Shown here piece by piece: positions 8,120 to 18,133 of a stretch of DNA of 20,764 nt (position 1 is its first letter; the number at the start of each line of letters is the position of its first letter). The translations under genes and the position numbers were made by a program. Below the pieces are notes generated by a model that worked only from the letters and a program-made list of their open reading frames with translations, had not been told where the DNA came from and ran no database searches. The DNA lies in contig NW_003132857.1 in assembly GCF_000003605.2 (NCBI RefSeq), forward strand, positions 78,670 to 99,433, read 5' to 3'. This DNA is from Saccoglossus kowalevskii. Its lineage: Eukaryota > Hemichordata > Enteropneusta > Harrimaniidae.

Positions 8120-11100
8120 AATAATCGATCAAATATTCCAAAATGTTGCTGGTTTTGGTTCATATCTGTGAATATTATTTAATTAACTTCATAACTTGCA
8201 TTGTTATGGGTAGTTTTGATGGATTCCAGTTATATAATGTTGAGGTATGAATCAAATAAATTTAAATTAAAAGTACATACATATTCAATGGCTGATTTTT
8301 AAAATTAAACTTTGCATACATGGTTAGGTTGTGTCTAGGGCCCCATTTTAAATTGAAATTAACCATCAGTTAATGAGAGTTTATATTTTCTACAACAGAA
8401 GTATTGGACAGTTGCACCTTGCAATCTTTCGAATGCCATTATTTTTCTCATCACAATTTTTGTGCAACATTCTGCAAATTTTTATGTATTTTGGACAAAA
8501 TGGAAATAATTTTATATATACATGTAATTGTCTACAAGTCTTCATTCTAAAATAATATAAACATATCATATTTAACCTGGGAGATGGTACATTGGTAAGT
8601 GTGTTCACCTTTGCATCATAGAAATTCTGGGTTCAACTCACAATGCTGACTATTTACTCAACACTATAAATCGCACTGCAGTTTACTCTGCCTTCCAAAC
8701 ATGTGGCATTAGGTTGATTTTTGTAGTAAATTTAGGGGTTCCCCATCTAGGGGGTAGAGAGTTTGAGGAGGAGGTCAAAACAGCCTTAAAAATCTTATAA
8801 TGTAAAAGAATTGGGAAAATCATAAATAATATGAGGTTATTATAAGGATACCGAAAAGTATGCACGAAGACAGTACAGCGGTAGTATCGGTTGACACGCA
8901 GTGGATGTCGATGTGACTGTGTACTGTCTGAGTGCATATCTTCGTAATCTTTTCCTCCCAGGAATACATCATGGGAATTCAGAAATACAAAAATTTCAGA
9001 ACAGATTTAGCGAACTTCTTTGTATGGGGTCTGGTCAAACTCTGGGAGCTGCCATCTTTGTTTGAGGACGTTTACGTGCGTAATAGTTCCATATTTTTAT
9101 TTAATTTTAATTTTATTTAATTACTTTGGAATTCGCATGGTAGGATGAAAACACCCAGTGCAATACCGCAAAATAACAGTATTGCACTAACTTATGGCGT
9201 TGCAGTGACAGATGTATAATAACAACATTTATGTGAATAAAATATTTGTGAAAAAACAAATTCATCTAGACCCAAGATTTTAAACAAGAAATTCCTCATA
9301 TTTCAATGTCAACTTTGATGTGTACACATGACCTACGTTAGCTTTGTTCACATTGTAACCTTGGTAAACATTTTCAGTAACCATAGTGACCCGTTACTTT
9401 CAGACATGTGTTTTAAAATATAATTTCCAAGATGAGATTTATTAGCTTATTTGAATTATTAATTATATTTAGTAATAATCATAACGCAGGAATTAAAATT
9501 GTTATTTGTCCCTGACAACGACCTTTGACATAAATATGACTGCTAGTTGTACATTGCTACAGAATAACAATATCTAACTGGTTGAATAAGCAAAAGGAAA
9601 ATGTATGTTTAAAAAGATGTGAACAGCGAGAGCAACCCTAAGACCAAAAAATAAAATATTCCTATTTTTAGTCATCAGTTGAAATTGTGTGCATTCCAGC
9701 TTCATTTCTGTTGTTGTCACAAATATAACTTAATATCAATGACATTTTAAAAATAAAATAGAAATGTGCACATGAATTGGTTTTTTAAAAATAAATTGAC
9801 CAAAAATTGTTTGATTTTTGTTCTGATCCTAAGTTGCTACTGTAGATATAGCAAGTGTAAGTTCATGAATGTAACCTGAGCAGTGATAGGATAAACTAAA
9901 ATTGTAACTTGAATTCTGTTATCACTAAAATCTGCTGAGTCATGCCACAATGATACTCCCTATGTGAGTCAGTATCACCATGAGAGATCACCATAATGAG
10001 TCACATAGCTACCAGTGTTTATTTTTCTGCCTTCATGGTCTAAACAAAATGGTTGTCAATTTGAAACTAGAGGGGGTAAGACAATGATGTGCAAATATTA
10101 AGCAAAATATGCAGTCAATTTCCTACAGCTCCCACACCACAATGTTACCCAAAATGCAACACTTCAAGTATATATACCGGTATATTATATTTAATGTCTT
10201 TTGACCACAGATAATGTACCTAAATATATTATTTCGTGTCAAATATAATATACTATACTATACTATGAATGTACTGATGGATGATTTTATTATAGGGGTG
10301 AACCATTTAGTATGATGGGGGGTTGTGGTTATAAAAAAAAAACAATTACTTCTGACCCCCTCAATTTAAATACTGTAAAATGACTAATTTTCACTGGGTT
10401 TAAATTTCACTGATTTACCAATTCAGGCATATTCAGTGGGTTTTAAATTCACGGTTTCGTCATTTAGATAATGTGTTCTATGCTAAATTTTACATATTCA
10501 CTGTGTTTTAATTTAGCGCATTTTTCCAGTCAGCGAAATAAGCTAAATTAAAACCCAGTGAATAATTACCCCCTTTACAGTAGTTTTTTAAAAGCCTTGT
10601 AACCTAATGAAAGTCAAACATCATTGTGACAACATTTAAATTACTATATGCAGTCTGACAAAATGTCATCACGTAACCGTTTCACTGCTCAAATGACAGA
10701 GTCACTCAATAATTAACACTCATGTCCAGTTTCTGATTACTTGTCTGTATTGTAAATTTCTGTAATAAATGAGGTCAAGGGTCATGGTGATTTACAGATA
10801 AAAATACCCCTATGAAAAATTTGTAAGAATGAAGGCCCCACTGTAAATCAGAACATTTTTTTTCTCTCAGTATTTGTATTAAAACTATCATGCATATCTA
10901 CAATAATTTCAACTTTGATTACGATATTTCTAGTTTACATATAAGAATAGAATTTCTGGTTTTAATTTGCAAGAAATTATATTTATTCAACCAAATTACC
11001 TTAAAAGTAACACAAAGATCTGTGTGTTTTGTAAAAATTATTTTTTAAATTTGTTACTGAGCTCTGCTAGCTTAATTCATGAAATAACATAAATGTAGTT

Positions 11101-14100
11101 TCTCTTCCTGTTCTCAGATCAAGACATCACGTCTTATGTTCATTGGTTTACTGAGTTAGTAACCATTGACAACAAAATTTGTACAGGAAGTTAGCAAACT
11201 CCTTAGGAAAGTCTCCACAACAACACAATGTAGCGAGGGACGTTTCTATTGGGGCTATCAAATGATCTAATGTTATGAAAACAAATTACTACATCTTGTA
11301 ACAATCTTACTTCCCCTGGCGTAATGAAATAGATAAGTCCACCCACAGACTGGCGACAATTTTGTTCTAATTATCAGGGATATTGCAAGTTGTTGTGGCT
11401 ATACAACGGACGTTATAAATTATCCATACAAATCGTATTTGCGGTCGCCTTATCCACCTGGGGAAGTTGATAGGGTTATTGGAACATTGACTATCCCAGG
11501 GAAGTTGTAAGTTACCCGTCTGAATCTTGTTTGCGCCCACTGTAAATTGAATAATTGGCTGAGATAAGCAGAGTGCAGTTAAGAAAGTTGATGATGAAAA
11601 ACACTTTCATGAATCTCAGAATACAGGGAACATAGATTATGCTTTAACAAAGTAGGAAAGTCATATTATCAATTTTTTGGAACTAGTACTAACAACAATT
11701 TTATCTCTATTATGAACAGCAGACATATGTACTCACTATCATAGCTTAATTTAAACACAAACATCAATTTATTTAAATCATTTTTGTTCTTTTTCATTAC
11801 TTTGATACTATTTTTTTTTTTCGTATGAACATTTTTGCCTTCTCTGGCAGATATGATTTAGTAAATATTATTTTGACATTCCTTTAGTTGATATTTAGAC
11901 AATCCTGAATTTGTGAATACATAATATTTAACATGAGGCACTGTTAGTGAATGTACTTTACAATCAATTTAGATTCTTGCAGTACTTACATGGTATTTAT
12001 ATATATTGAGTGTTATCTCTTTAAATTGAATACCTGATGAAAAATTAACTGGTGGTTAAGCACTTTTGGAACAAATGTCTACCCGCTGCATTCCTGTTTG
12101 CAAGGAAATAGGGACATTTTTGTCCAGTATAACAGTTGAATCAGAATTATTGGTATACTGATATAGAAGCCCAGGGCTTAGAGTCCTTTAATTTTTCCTT
12201 CACTTCTTCTGCTATTTTTTTCTCATGAGCTAGCTAGTGCTGGGTGAAAACTTCTCAAACTTTGCTTGCATGCTGATAGGAGCTTTTGCAAACTGGTGCA
12301 TCTGACTTTTATTGGTCACATGGTTCAGCAACAGTGTATTTAAACTTTGATGTGCTATATTTATCCTCATTCTTGGTTTCAGTGATCTACATCTTTTATT
12401 GCAGCATCTTGACATATGTACTTCCCATATCAATATTAGAAAACATTTTGCCTTATAAATAGTTTACTAAAAAATTGCATGAAATTTTTTAAAATATTTT
12501 TCTGAACCACGAACCACACTGATCTGAAATTTGGTTTGTAGTATGTATGTACATATTGCATTAAAATTTGAGAATTGTTTAACCATTTGTCACATTGTAA
12601 GACTTTTAATACTGTGGCCCATATGTGTCAGAACAACTTCAATTTCTCAGGACAAAACATTGATTACATAATAAGACAATAAATTAAACTCTCATGACAA
12701 AGCATTCAATTCACAGACAAAACATTAATTTTGTTTGGACAAAACATTTAATTTCTCTCCGACAAAACATTTAATTCATCAGACAAAAAATTAAAAATTT
12801 AAATTCTCATGACAAAGCATTCAATTTGCAGACAAAACATTACTTTTGTAGGACAAAACATTTAAATTCTCATGACAAAGAATTGAATTCGCAGACAAAA
12901 CATTACATTTGTTAGGACGAAACATTTAATTCATCAGACAAAAAATTAAAAATTTAAATTTTCATGACAAAGCATTCAATTTGCAGACAAAACATTACTT
13001 TTGTAGGACAAAACATTTAAATTCTCATGACAAAGAATTGAATTCGCAGACAAAACATTACATTTGTTAGGACGAAACATTTAATTCATCCACAAAACCT
13101 TTTATTTTGCAGAACAAAACTTTAACATCATTCATGGAAGTAATATTGATTAACTTATTCATACTCTCAATATCTATGAACATACATATGGATGTGTCTT
13201 TGTAATCTGATTCTTAAGATGGCTAAATAGTGGCCACTTTAGTGCGGAAAATTTAACAAAATAAAACATTTCTGCCATTCAAGAACCCAATATAAGCTGT
13301 TCAAGGACAGATTTCAATCAAAATTGAGAAATTCTAAGAACATAATGCAACCTTAAAGTTGCATTCCCACTTTGTAAATATTTAAAATAATATATATGGA
13401 TTACTATGAGAGATATTTGAAGTTACAAAAGTATGCGAATAACAAGAAAATGACCCTGGCCACCTAAATTATTAGCTGAAGACCAACGAACAAACATTGG
13501 CGTGCGGTCCATTCCAATCCAAATCTAACCAATAGGATGTAGGCAGTTCATCTCAAAACCCTGACTGTCGCTAATAAATATTCAGACAATTTACGTTCAC
13601 CACTTTAATAAGTGCACATTTGGGGGTGAACTATCAGATGAATAATACTGCACATAAATAAAAATAAAAAATGTTTTATGCTGTCTGGCAAGTCAAATAC
13701 GCTGTGTGAATAGTATTTAGAGTAGAAAACAGCGTACAAATCAGCGTACAATGTCGAACTAGAAATAGTGTTATAACATTCGATTGTGGAATGGTTATTG
13801 CCGAAAATGATCGGTACGGTTCGACAATGACCGGGAATATTCGATTATTCGCATTTTTGGCCAGATTTCTCGTTATAAGTGCACTTTCGTTCCTTCAAAT
13901 ATCACTTATAGTAATTCATATACAGCCTTTAAAATTTTTTGTAAAGTAGGAATGCAACTTTAATGCACATCATTTGGTTTTCCCCGATCGGCGACCATTA
14001 ATGAATGCTTTTCTGACATGCCTTGACTGATCATATTCAAACTTCACATAATTTATCATAAATTGTATGTTAAACAATGTCAGTCATTTTAGCACAGGGA

Positions 14101-14706
14101 GCCCAGGAACTATAATCAACTGTATGCACTCCCTATGAGCTGGGGGGGGGGGTATCGTCTGGTATCTAGTGTAAGAAATAGACATTGGATTAAAACTCCA
14201 GCGAGCTAATAGTTTTTAAACTGGAAAAAACAGACAAACAGAATGAAAAATAAAGTCTATAAAAAATACCAGGTTGAAGAATATTAGTTGCTCTTTCAAA
14301 TTTCGCCAAAGCCTCACCTACATTTTACCTATATCTGCAGTTCCTGAGCTCCCTGTGATTTTAGTGGAAATTTCAGACATGAAATCTTATCAGATACCTG
14401 AAAGATACCTGACATTTCATCTGTGACACGATTTGAGTGATTGCACATTATATATATGCATAACATGAACGTGGAGTGTTGGATATGATAATGGTGTTTC
14501 TTTGTAAAACGTAAACATTAAACACAGTGTTTTTTTATTTTTTTCAGCTGCAGAAAATAGCCCCGGAGTACTATGTAAATCAGCCAAAAGTCTCCTCCTG
14601 GCCGGGAACAATATGGAAATTCATATTCGATCCAGAGCTTGGTCCCTATGCACGGATAAAAAGACCTCGTGGAAATGTCAATCCTGATAAATATAGAGAC
14701 GATTAG
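5517..14706 (+). CDS. DEGS1: Sphingolipid delta(4)-desaturase, DEGS1-like; join(5517..5598,6867..7609,14548..14706)
   Basis: This ER-membrane di-iron desaturase is expected to convert dihydroceramide to ceramide using O2 and electrons from cytochrome b5. The three exons join into 327 residues (vertebrate DEGS1 is 323). Seen in the sequence: the N-terminus [20 protein letters not shown], with Gly2 placed for N-myristoylation as known for DES1; the lipid-desaturase boxes HEISH (residues 89-93), HTEHH (128-132) and HWEHH (259-263); and hydrophobic spans near residues 42-61, 66-80, 158-171 and 195-222. The conserved tract [19 protein letters not shown] precedes box 3. The start is the first ATG after the putative TATA motif, with A at -3 and G at +4. 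The intron phases (1, then 0) keep the frame, and recalled vertebrate DEGS1 has the same layout of a short first exon, a large second exon and a short last exon. Odd: Trp260 replaces the usual Asn of HNEHHDFP. DEGS2-type C4-hydroxylase activity cannot be excluded from sequence alone. Confidence 0.95.
5599..6866 (+). other. Intron 1 of the DEGS1-like gene (1268 bp)
   Basis: The intron runs from GTAAGA to TTTTTTGCAG. It contains short open stretches on both strands (for example around 5632-5853 and 5730-6026) that overlap each other and resemble no family I know, so I treat them as chance. About 5810-5900 is locally less AT-rich and contains the AAAGATGATGGCG-like string. No transposon signature was recognised. 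Confidence 0.9.
6867..7609 (+). CDS. DEGS1: DEGS1-like exon 2 (catalytic core, residues 28-275)
   Basis: The acceptor is TTTTTTGCAG|CAAAATATCC, which completes the split Ala codon. The donor is CCACAG|GTAGGT in phase 0. This one exon carries all three histidine boxes (H89/H93, H128/H131/H132, H259/H262/H263) and the membrane spans. The open frame starts upstream of the acceptor at 6842, but the ATG there lies inside the polypyrimidine tract and is not a real start. Past the donor the frame meets TGA at 7619-7621 after three codons, so the intron must be removed to complete the protein. Confidence 0.96.
8077..8119. repeat. (GTCT)n microsatellite
   Basis: About 10.75 uninterrupted GTCT units lie in intron 2 of the desaturase gene. 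Confidence 0.95.
8578..8700 (+). mobile_element. tRNA-derived SINE-like head (candidate)
   Basis: GGGAGATGGTACATTGGTAA resembles a tRNA 5' arm and box A. GGGTTCAACTC (box B core 8630-8639) follows about 40 nt later at tRNA-like spacing. The tRNA-like part is about 8578-8648. It does not fold as an intact tRNA and has no neighbouring second copy here, so it is probably an old tRNA-derived SINE. The 3' limit is uncertain. Confidence 0.45.
8856..8942. repeat. Imperfect 21-22 bp inverted repeat before the candidate exon
   Basis: The left arm 8856-8876 (AAGTATGCAC..AGACAGTAC) pairs with the right arm 8921-8942 (GTACTGTCT..GTGCATATCTT), with two or three interruptions and a 44-nt loop. The right arm ends 19 nt before the acceptor dinucleotide of the candidate exon, so the hairpin would occupy the usual branch-point region. 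Confidence 0.6.
8962..9075 (+). CDS. Candidate unannotated exon (phase 0-0, 38 codons) in intron 2 of the DEGS1-like gene
   Basis: A stop-free 114-nt segment follows a good acceptor (ATCTTTTCCTCCCAG|GAATAC) and ends at a possible donor TAC|GTGCGT. Both borders are phase 0, as is the exon 2/exon 3 junction, so inclusion keeps the reading frame and adds 38 residues after Gln275. The peptide begins [12 protein letters not shown] and has a hydrophobic aromatic core [14 protein letters not shown]. Its hand-counted GC of about 40% looks higher than the AT-rich intron around it. If the donor is skipped, the frame runs 14 more codons to TAA at 9118-9120, with AATAAA at 9237-9242, so it could be an alternative last exon. 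That isoform would also be 327 residues. I do not recognise the peptide. There is weak, possibly chance resemblance to exon 3 (Y-x-N at the same offset, W..G..K, Y-x-R). It may also be a chance open stretch. Confidence 0.35.
9158..9187. repeat. 9-bp hairpin
   Basis: GTGCAATAC (9158-9166) and GTATTGCAC (9179-9187) are perfect complements with a 12-nt loop, about 80 bp beyond the candidate exon. Confidence 0.6.
10371..10582. mobile_element. MITE-like element with TACTGTAAA ends (212 bp)
   Basis: TACTGTAAA (10371-10379) and TTTACAGTA (10574-10582) are perfect inverted ends. Inside, both arms carry TTCACTGGGTTT-type strings in opposite orientation (left TTTTCACTGGGTTTAAA, right TTAAAACCCAGTGAATAA), and the middle repeats ATTCA(C/G)TG(G/T)GTTTTAA-like units. 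Outer TA dinucleotides could be a target duplication. It has no coding capacity. Confidence 0.6.
10583..12640. other. Intronic DNA, no gene seen
   Basis: AT-rich intron 2 sequence. About 11300-11550 is less AT-rich and has a short partial duplication (CTGGGGAAGTTG near 11458 and CAGGGAAGTTG near 11499). Open stretches such as 12230-12433 minus show no motif. Confidence 0.5.
12640..13110. repeat. Two-level tandem repeat, 155-bp higher-order period
   Basis: Short units built on GACAAA(A/G)CATT with spacers such as TTTAATTCATCA recur every 20-30 bp across the block. Within it, 12781-12935 and 12936-13090 are consecutive 155-bp copies that I see differing at only one base (C/T at 12806 and 12961). 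The outer units are more diverged. This is a minisatellite that recently duplicated a multi-unit block. Confidence 0.9.
13353..13963. mobile_element. TTAA-flanked foldback/MITE element, family B (611 bp)
   Basis: The left arm 13353-13461 begins TTAAAGTTGCATTCC. The right arm 13859-13963 is its imperfect reverse complement, ending GGAATGCAACTTTAA. The arms are about 105-109 bp with shared inner blocks (ATTACTAT, ATATTTGAAG, TGGCC). TTAA stands at both ends, as in family A, but the TIR sequence is unrelated beyond the first two bases (AG). No coding capacity was seen in the roughly 400-bp centre. Confidence 0.8.
14548..14706 (+). CDS. DEGS1: DEGS1-like exon 3 (C-terminal 52 codons and stop)
   Basis: The acceptor is TTTTTTCAG|CTGCAG in phase 0, followed by [20 protein letters not shown], a tract aligning with the IAAEYYDNLPHYNSW region of the vertebrate enzyme. 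[13 protein letters not shown] matches the conserved (S/G)PY(A/S)R(I/M)KR segment near the C-terminus of the family. TAG is at 14704-14706. The last residues ([13 protein letters not shown]) replace the short variable tail found in other animals. Exon 3 lies 6.9 kb from exon 2, so a short-range gene prediction could easily miss it. Confidence 0.95.
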   Translation: MQKIAPEYYVNQPKVSSWPGTIWKFIFDPELGPYARIKRPRGNVNPDKYRDD

Positions 14707-14901
14707 TTTAGAGCGTCATAAATGTACCAAAATAAAAAGTATTGTAATGATATACCAGCAACACATTGAGATGGTGAATCACTCAGTTAAAATTATCTAT
14801 GTATGATAGTGTTTTCAAAATTTAATTCTGGTAAAAATATCTATGCGTTATATATTACAGTTATTGTCATGTTATTTGACAGTAACATCGGATGAAATAA
14901 A
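14707..14901 (+). terminator. 3' UTR with two polyadenylation signals
   Basis: AATAAA at 14731-14736 lies only 25 nt after the stop codon, and another AATAAA is at 14896-14901, about 190 nt after it. The second leaves a more typical cleavage position, with GT-rich and T-rich sequence following. Which one is used cannot be told from sequence. Confidence 0.5.
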
Positions 14902-15450
14902 TAGTATTTAATGTTGTAAATTGTACTAGATATTTGGATACAACATTTTCACCACTTTTCACCGCATCTACAACAAATATTAGGGGTGTGTTCTTATAAA
15001 TTTAAGCAACACCCGCATCAATTTTTTAAAAAGACAATTGTATGGTAATTTCACACTGGTTTTTGCATAGGTCTGCATAATATGTCAAAACTTTGCATTG
15101 TTTTACGATGAACAAAATATATAATAATAATTTATTTCATAATAATATAAATTACTAATAATTAAAAAATAGATCAATTGTATTTGGTAATGTTCAACAA
15201 AACTGATTAAATTTGATTATTTTTATTTAACATATTTATAAATCACCTATTAACACGATTTTAGACTTACATGTATTGTGTATGACTTTTCATATGTACA
15301 TTATGAGATGGAAGACACAATGATAAATTATAATTATTGCAATACAAGTGTGTAAGATTAATTATTATAGTTTGGAGCCATAGTTTTAATTTTGAATTAA
15401 TTGAATTCTTGAGGATACATGTATAGTAATTACAAAGGGTATCCAAATAA

Positions 15451-15508
15451 ATTCCCATGTTTGCCCCAGTTTTGACAGAATTCCCATGTTTGCCCCAGTT
15501 TTGACAGA
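15451..15508. repeat. 29-bp unit duplicated in tandem
   Basis: Two identical 29-bp copies (15451-15479, 15480-15508), starting ATTCCCATGTTTGCCCCAGT, lie head to tail. Confidence 0.9.
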
Positions 15509-15775
15509 ATATTGAAATGAAATTGTTATCAGACAAGTACACAATCAACAATATCCAGCAACTGTGCTACAAAACTAGACTTTAAAATGCCAGATAGTAA
15601 AAAAAATAATTTAATTCATTTAAATCTACTTTCAAAACACAAGGTATTATTACTTTATGGTGGCAATTGTATTTTTTTTTTCATTAATGCAGATTGTGAA
15701 ATGAGAAAATAAATAGTAATTAAATTTTAGTTCGATTAATTTAAATAGATTTACTGGTATAACGATTTGTATTTG

Positions 15776-15810
15776 TCACAGTTGATGTTCCATGTGAAGT
15801 TCAACTGTGA
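15776..15810. repeat. 10-bp hairpin
   Basis: TCACAGTTGA (15776-15785) and TCAACTGTGA (15801-15810) are perfect complements around a 15-nt loop. Confidence 0.6.
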
Positions 15811-17174
15811 AAGGCACCATTGTATAATTTGTTTGGAGTACTGGCAACCGAATATAACACAGTCTCAGAACAACATGGCTGTCTTTGTTAACACCCTCCA
15901 CTCTATACCTGTTTCTATGACTATGGCTTGACCTTTCTTACAATGCATATTGAAATATTGTTAGTATAATAAAAGCATAGGGCAGATTTTTAAAAATAAT
16001 TGGCAATATTACACGGATTATCATCTTTAATATATTTATAGTATGTTGGATCCATATTTTGTTAGAAGATGATTTTACGCTTCATTCTGTATTTTTATGT
16101 GATTATATTTTATTAAATGTATGTGCTTTTTCTTGGTTTAAATAAAAACCAGTATTTTACATGATATATGTATTAAGAAATTTTGGAAATGAGTATAACT
16201 GTTTTTTGTCAAAACAAACTGCCCTACGCTTTCAGAATTCATTTTAATAAATGATACTATTGGATATTATATTCACTGTCATAATGTATATATTTGTTTA
16301 CTATATAACAACTATTATTGTAATTGTAAATCGGGGTTATTTTGCATATTTGTTGATTGATCTGTAATATATGTTTTCTCATCAATTTTCATTTTTTGTG
16401 TCAGGCTGTCTTTTGGTGTTGAGAATTGAAATGATCAGTATTTCATGTGTTGCACACAAACCTGTTCTTTATTCTCCACTTCACGGTCACTGTACTCCAG
16501 TTAATGATTATGCACGATTTGTGCAAATGAAACCAGTGTACACACCCTTGATCTTTAAATAAAATTAATATAATAAAAAAAGTAGCTTATAATTCAGTAA
16601 TACAACCTAAATATAATGTAATTAGTTGTTAATATCAACCATCGCTTTAAGATAAATACTAGTACTATGAGGAGTTATGGGTTATCAAGGAGCTGTTTGA
16701 TTAACACAGTAATTGTAAATTTTGAATAATTCAATTTTGTATTTGAATGATTATTAGTGTAGAACACCAATGACATATGAATGCAGATGCATTATGGGTA
16801 GTATGATGTAATAATGCAGCCATGCACAGGTGAATAAATGTGTAACTCACATGAATCAATTTTATATTTGATTGTTATCACTAGTCCTTCACATGGTAGA
16901 TTTAGAATTAAAGTATAGTCTGTCATCCATTATTTAAATATCTGACTACACAAAACATTTGTTTGTTTGTTTTCTGTTAAAAATTCAAAGCTTTACCATA
17001 GAGCCTGACTGAATGAAACCTTGACGAATTCCTTCATATTTAGCTGGGCAGCGATAATTAGATTCCAGCTATTCCCAACCCCAAAATATGATGGAGTTTC
17101 CATACTTGTTCCCATGACAACTAAATAATAATTGTTCTGCCTCTAAATATTATAAAATTCCAGCTTTTGATGGT

Positions 17175-17442
17175 TTAAAGCACGGTAGTTGTCGCGTTGC
17201 GCATGTTCGACATTTGTGTTGATAAACATTGATTTTCCCACAATCCAATGCACTTTTCAAATGGAAATCACAAGTATGAGGTTTGACCTGGGCGCGACTT
17301 GCACTGATTACCGCCGGTGACTCCTTCGATACTTTCCAATAACATGAAAAATACTTAATTAAAGCTTGGAAACGTGTCATCTTTGTTTATATGAGACCCA
17401 TATATATCGCACATGCGCAGCGCGACGACTACCGCGCTTTAA
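17175..17442 (-). mobile_element. TTAA-flanked element, family A copy 2 (268 bp, inverted)
   Basis: This is the same element as at 2875-3181, reverse-oriented. One TIR (17407-17442) is identical to the 36-bp TIR of copy 1. The other (17175-17210) differs from it at four positions. TTAA lies at both ends (17175-17178, 17439-17442). It is exactly 39 bp shorter than copy 1, the whole difference being an in-frame loss of 13 codons just after the internal ATG. The interior is open on the minus strand from 17380 to 17150 (76 codons, starting MTRFQALIKYFSCYWKVS). Confidence 0.88.
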
Positions 17443-18028
17443 TGTTCATTAAGTTATATCATTTTTATGAAATTATTGTAAAAAACACTACATTATATTG
17501 TTGAATAGAGTGATTTATTATGAGGAAGCTTTCATTATTAATGCACAGTGCGAAAACATGTCTAATAGAGGAAATTCTTTGTTAAAAAATGTTTTTTAGT
17601 AGCTTCTTCAATTATACATAAATTGTAAATGTCAGCTGTGATCTGGTGGCCAGAACTCCAAATTACATTATTTAAGTTATTTGACAAAATATAATAATTA
17701 CTGGAGATAATGAATAACAAACAAGTACGGTATTTGCTCACAGGTAAACTGACAGTTGTATGTATTGTCCAATGGATCATTAAGCTGTATCTTATTTTGA
17801 CCCTTGACATGCCTCTGTTATTTTATAAAGTGCATGGGTCACTAATAGAGCAAATACGGTATATGAATTATACCTTTATTTTTTGTTGCCCAGTTTATTG
17901 AAGATTAATTAGTTGATTAATTAACAAAAATGAAGCAGAGCTTTGAGCTCATTTGATTTAAAATTTGGTGCAGAAAATGTTACTCGTTTAATGCATGTAA
18001 TCCATGTTTATTAATTTGTTGTAACAGG
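17443..18028. other. No gene seen
   Basis: AT-rich spacer. Overlapping open stretches on both strands (17562-17810 minus, 17710-17901 plus) lack recognisable motifs. Confidence 0.5.
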
Positions 18029-18133
18029 ATGCCTAGTTGGTGTAATACAATGCCTAGTTGGCGTATTACAATGCCTAGTTGACGTAATACGATGCCTAGT
18101 TGGCATAGTACAATGCCTAGTTGGCATACTGGA
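18029..18133. repeat. 21-bp minisatellite, five units
   Basis: Five consecutive 21-bp units begin ATGCCTAGTTGRYRTA. Because 21 is a multiple of three, the minus strand reads as a heptapeptide repeat, QLGIVL(C/R/H)-like, inside an open stretch 18390-17980. No other feature supports that stretch as a gene. Confidence 0.92.

Larger units (their letters stand above)
7610..14547 (+). other. Intron 2 of the DEGS1-like gene (6938 bp)
   Basis: The intron runs from GTAGGT to TTTTTTCAG, phase 0. It is the repeat reservoir of the gene and contains a TCTG microsatellite, a SINE-like head, a long-armed hairpin, the candidate exon at 8962-9075, a MITE-like element, a 155-bp tandem repeat and a TTAA-flanked foldback element, each listed separately. 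The rest (7622-8076, 8120-8570, 9190-10370, 10583-12640, 13964-14530) is AT-rich with no gene seen. Confidence 0.92.
14902..17174. other. Gene-free region downstream of the desaturase
   Basis: AT-rich, with many AATAAA-like strings and no convincing coding sequence. The 94-codon minus stretch (15267-15551) and the 63-codon plus stretch (16371-16562) have no family motif. It contains a 29-bp tandem duplication and one hairpin, listed separately. Confidence 0.5.

Noticed and set aside
7981-8163. Minus-strand open stretch with TDRQ repeats
   Set aside because: It is produced by the GTCT microsatellite.
8578-8648. Functional tRNA gene
   Set aside because: Box A and box B-like strings are present, but the arms do not pair into a full cloverleaf. 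A SINE-derived remnant is more likely.
8683-8937. 84-codon minus open stretch
   Set aside because: It spans the SINE-like and hairpin DNA and has no motif.
12640-13110. CRISPR-like array
   Set aside because: The short repeats are imperfect, the spacers are themselves repeated, and the context is a eukaryotic intron. It is a tandem satellite.
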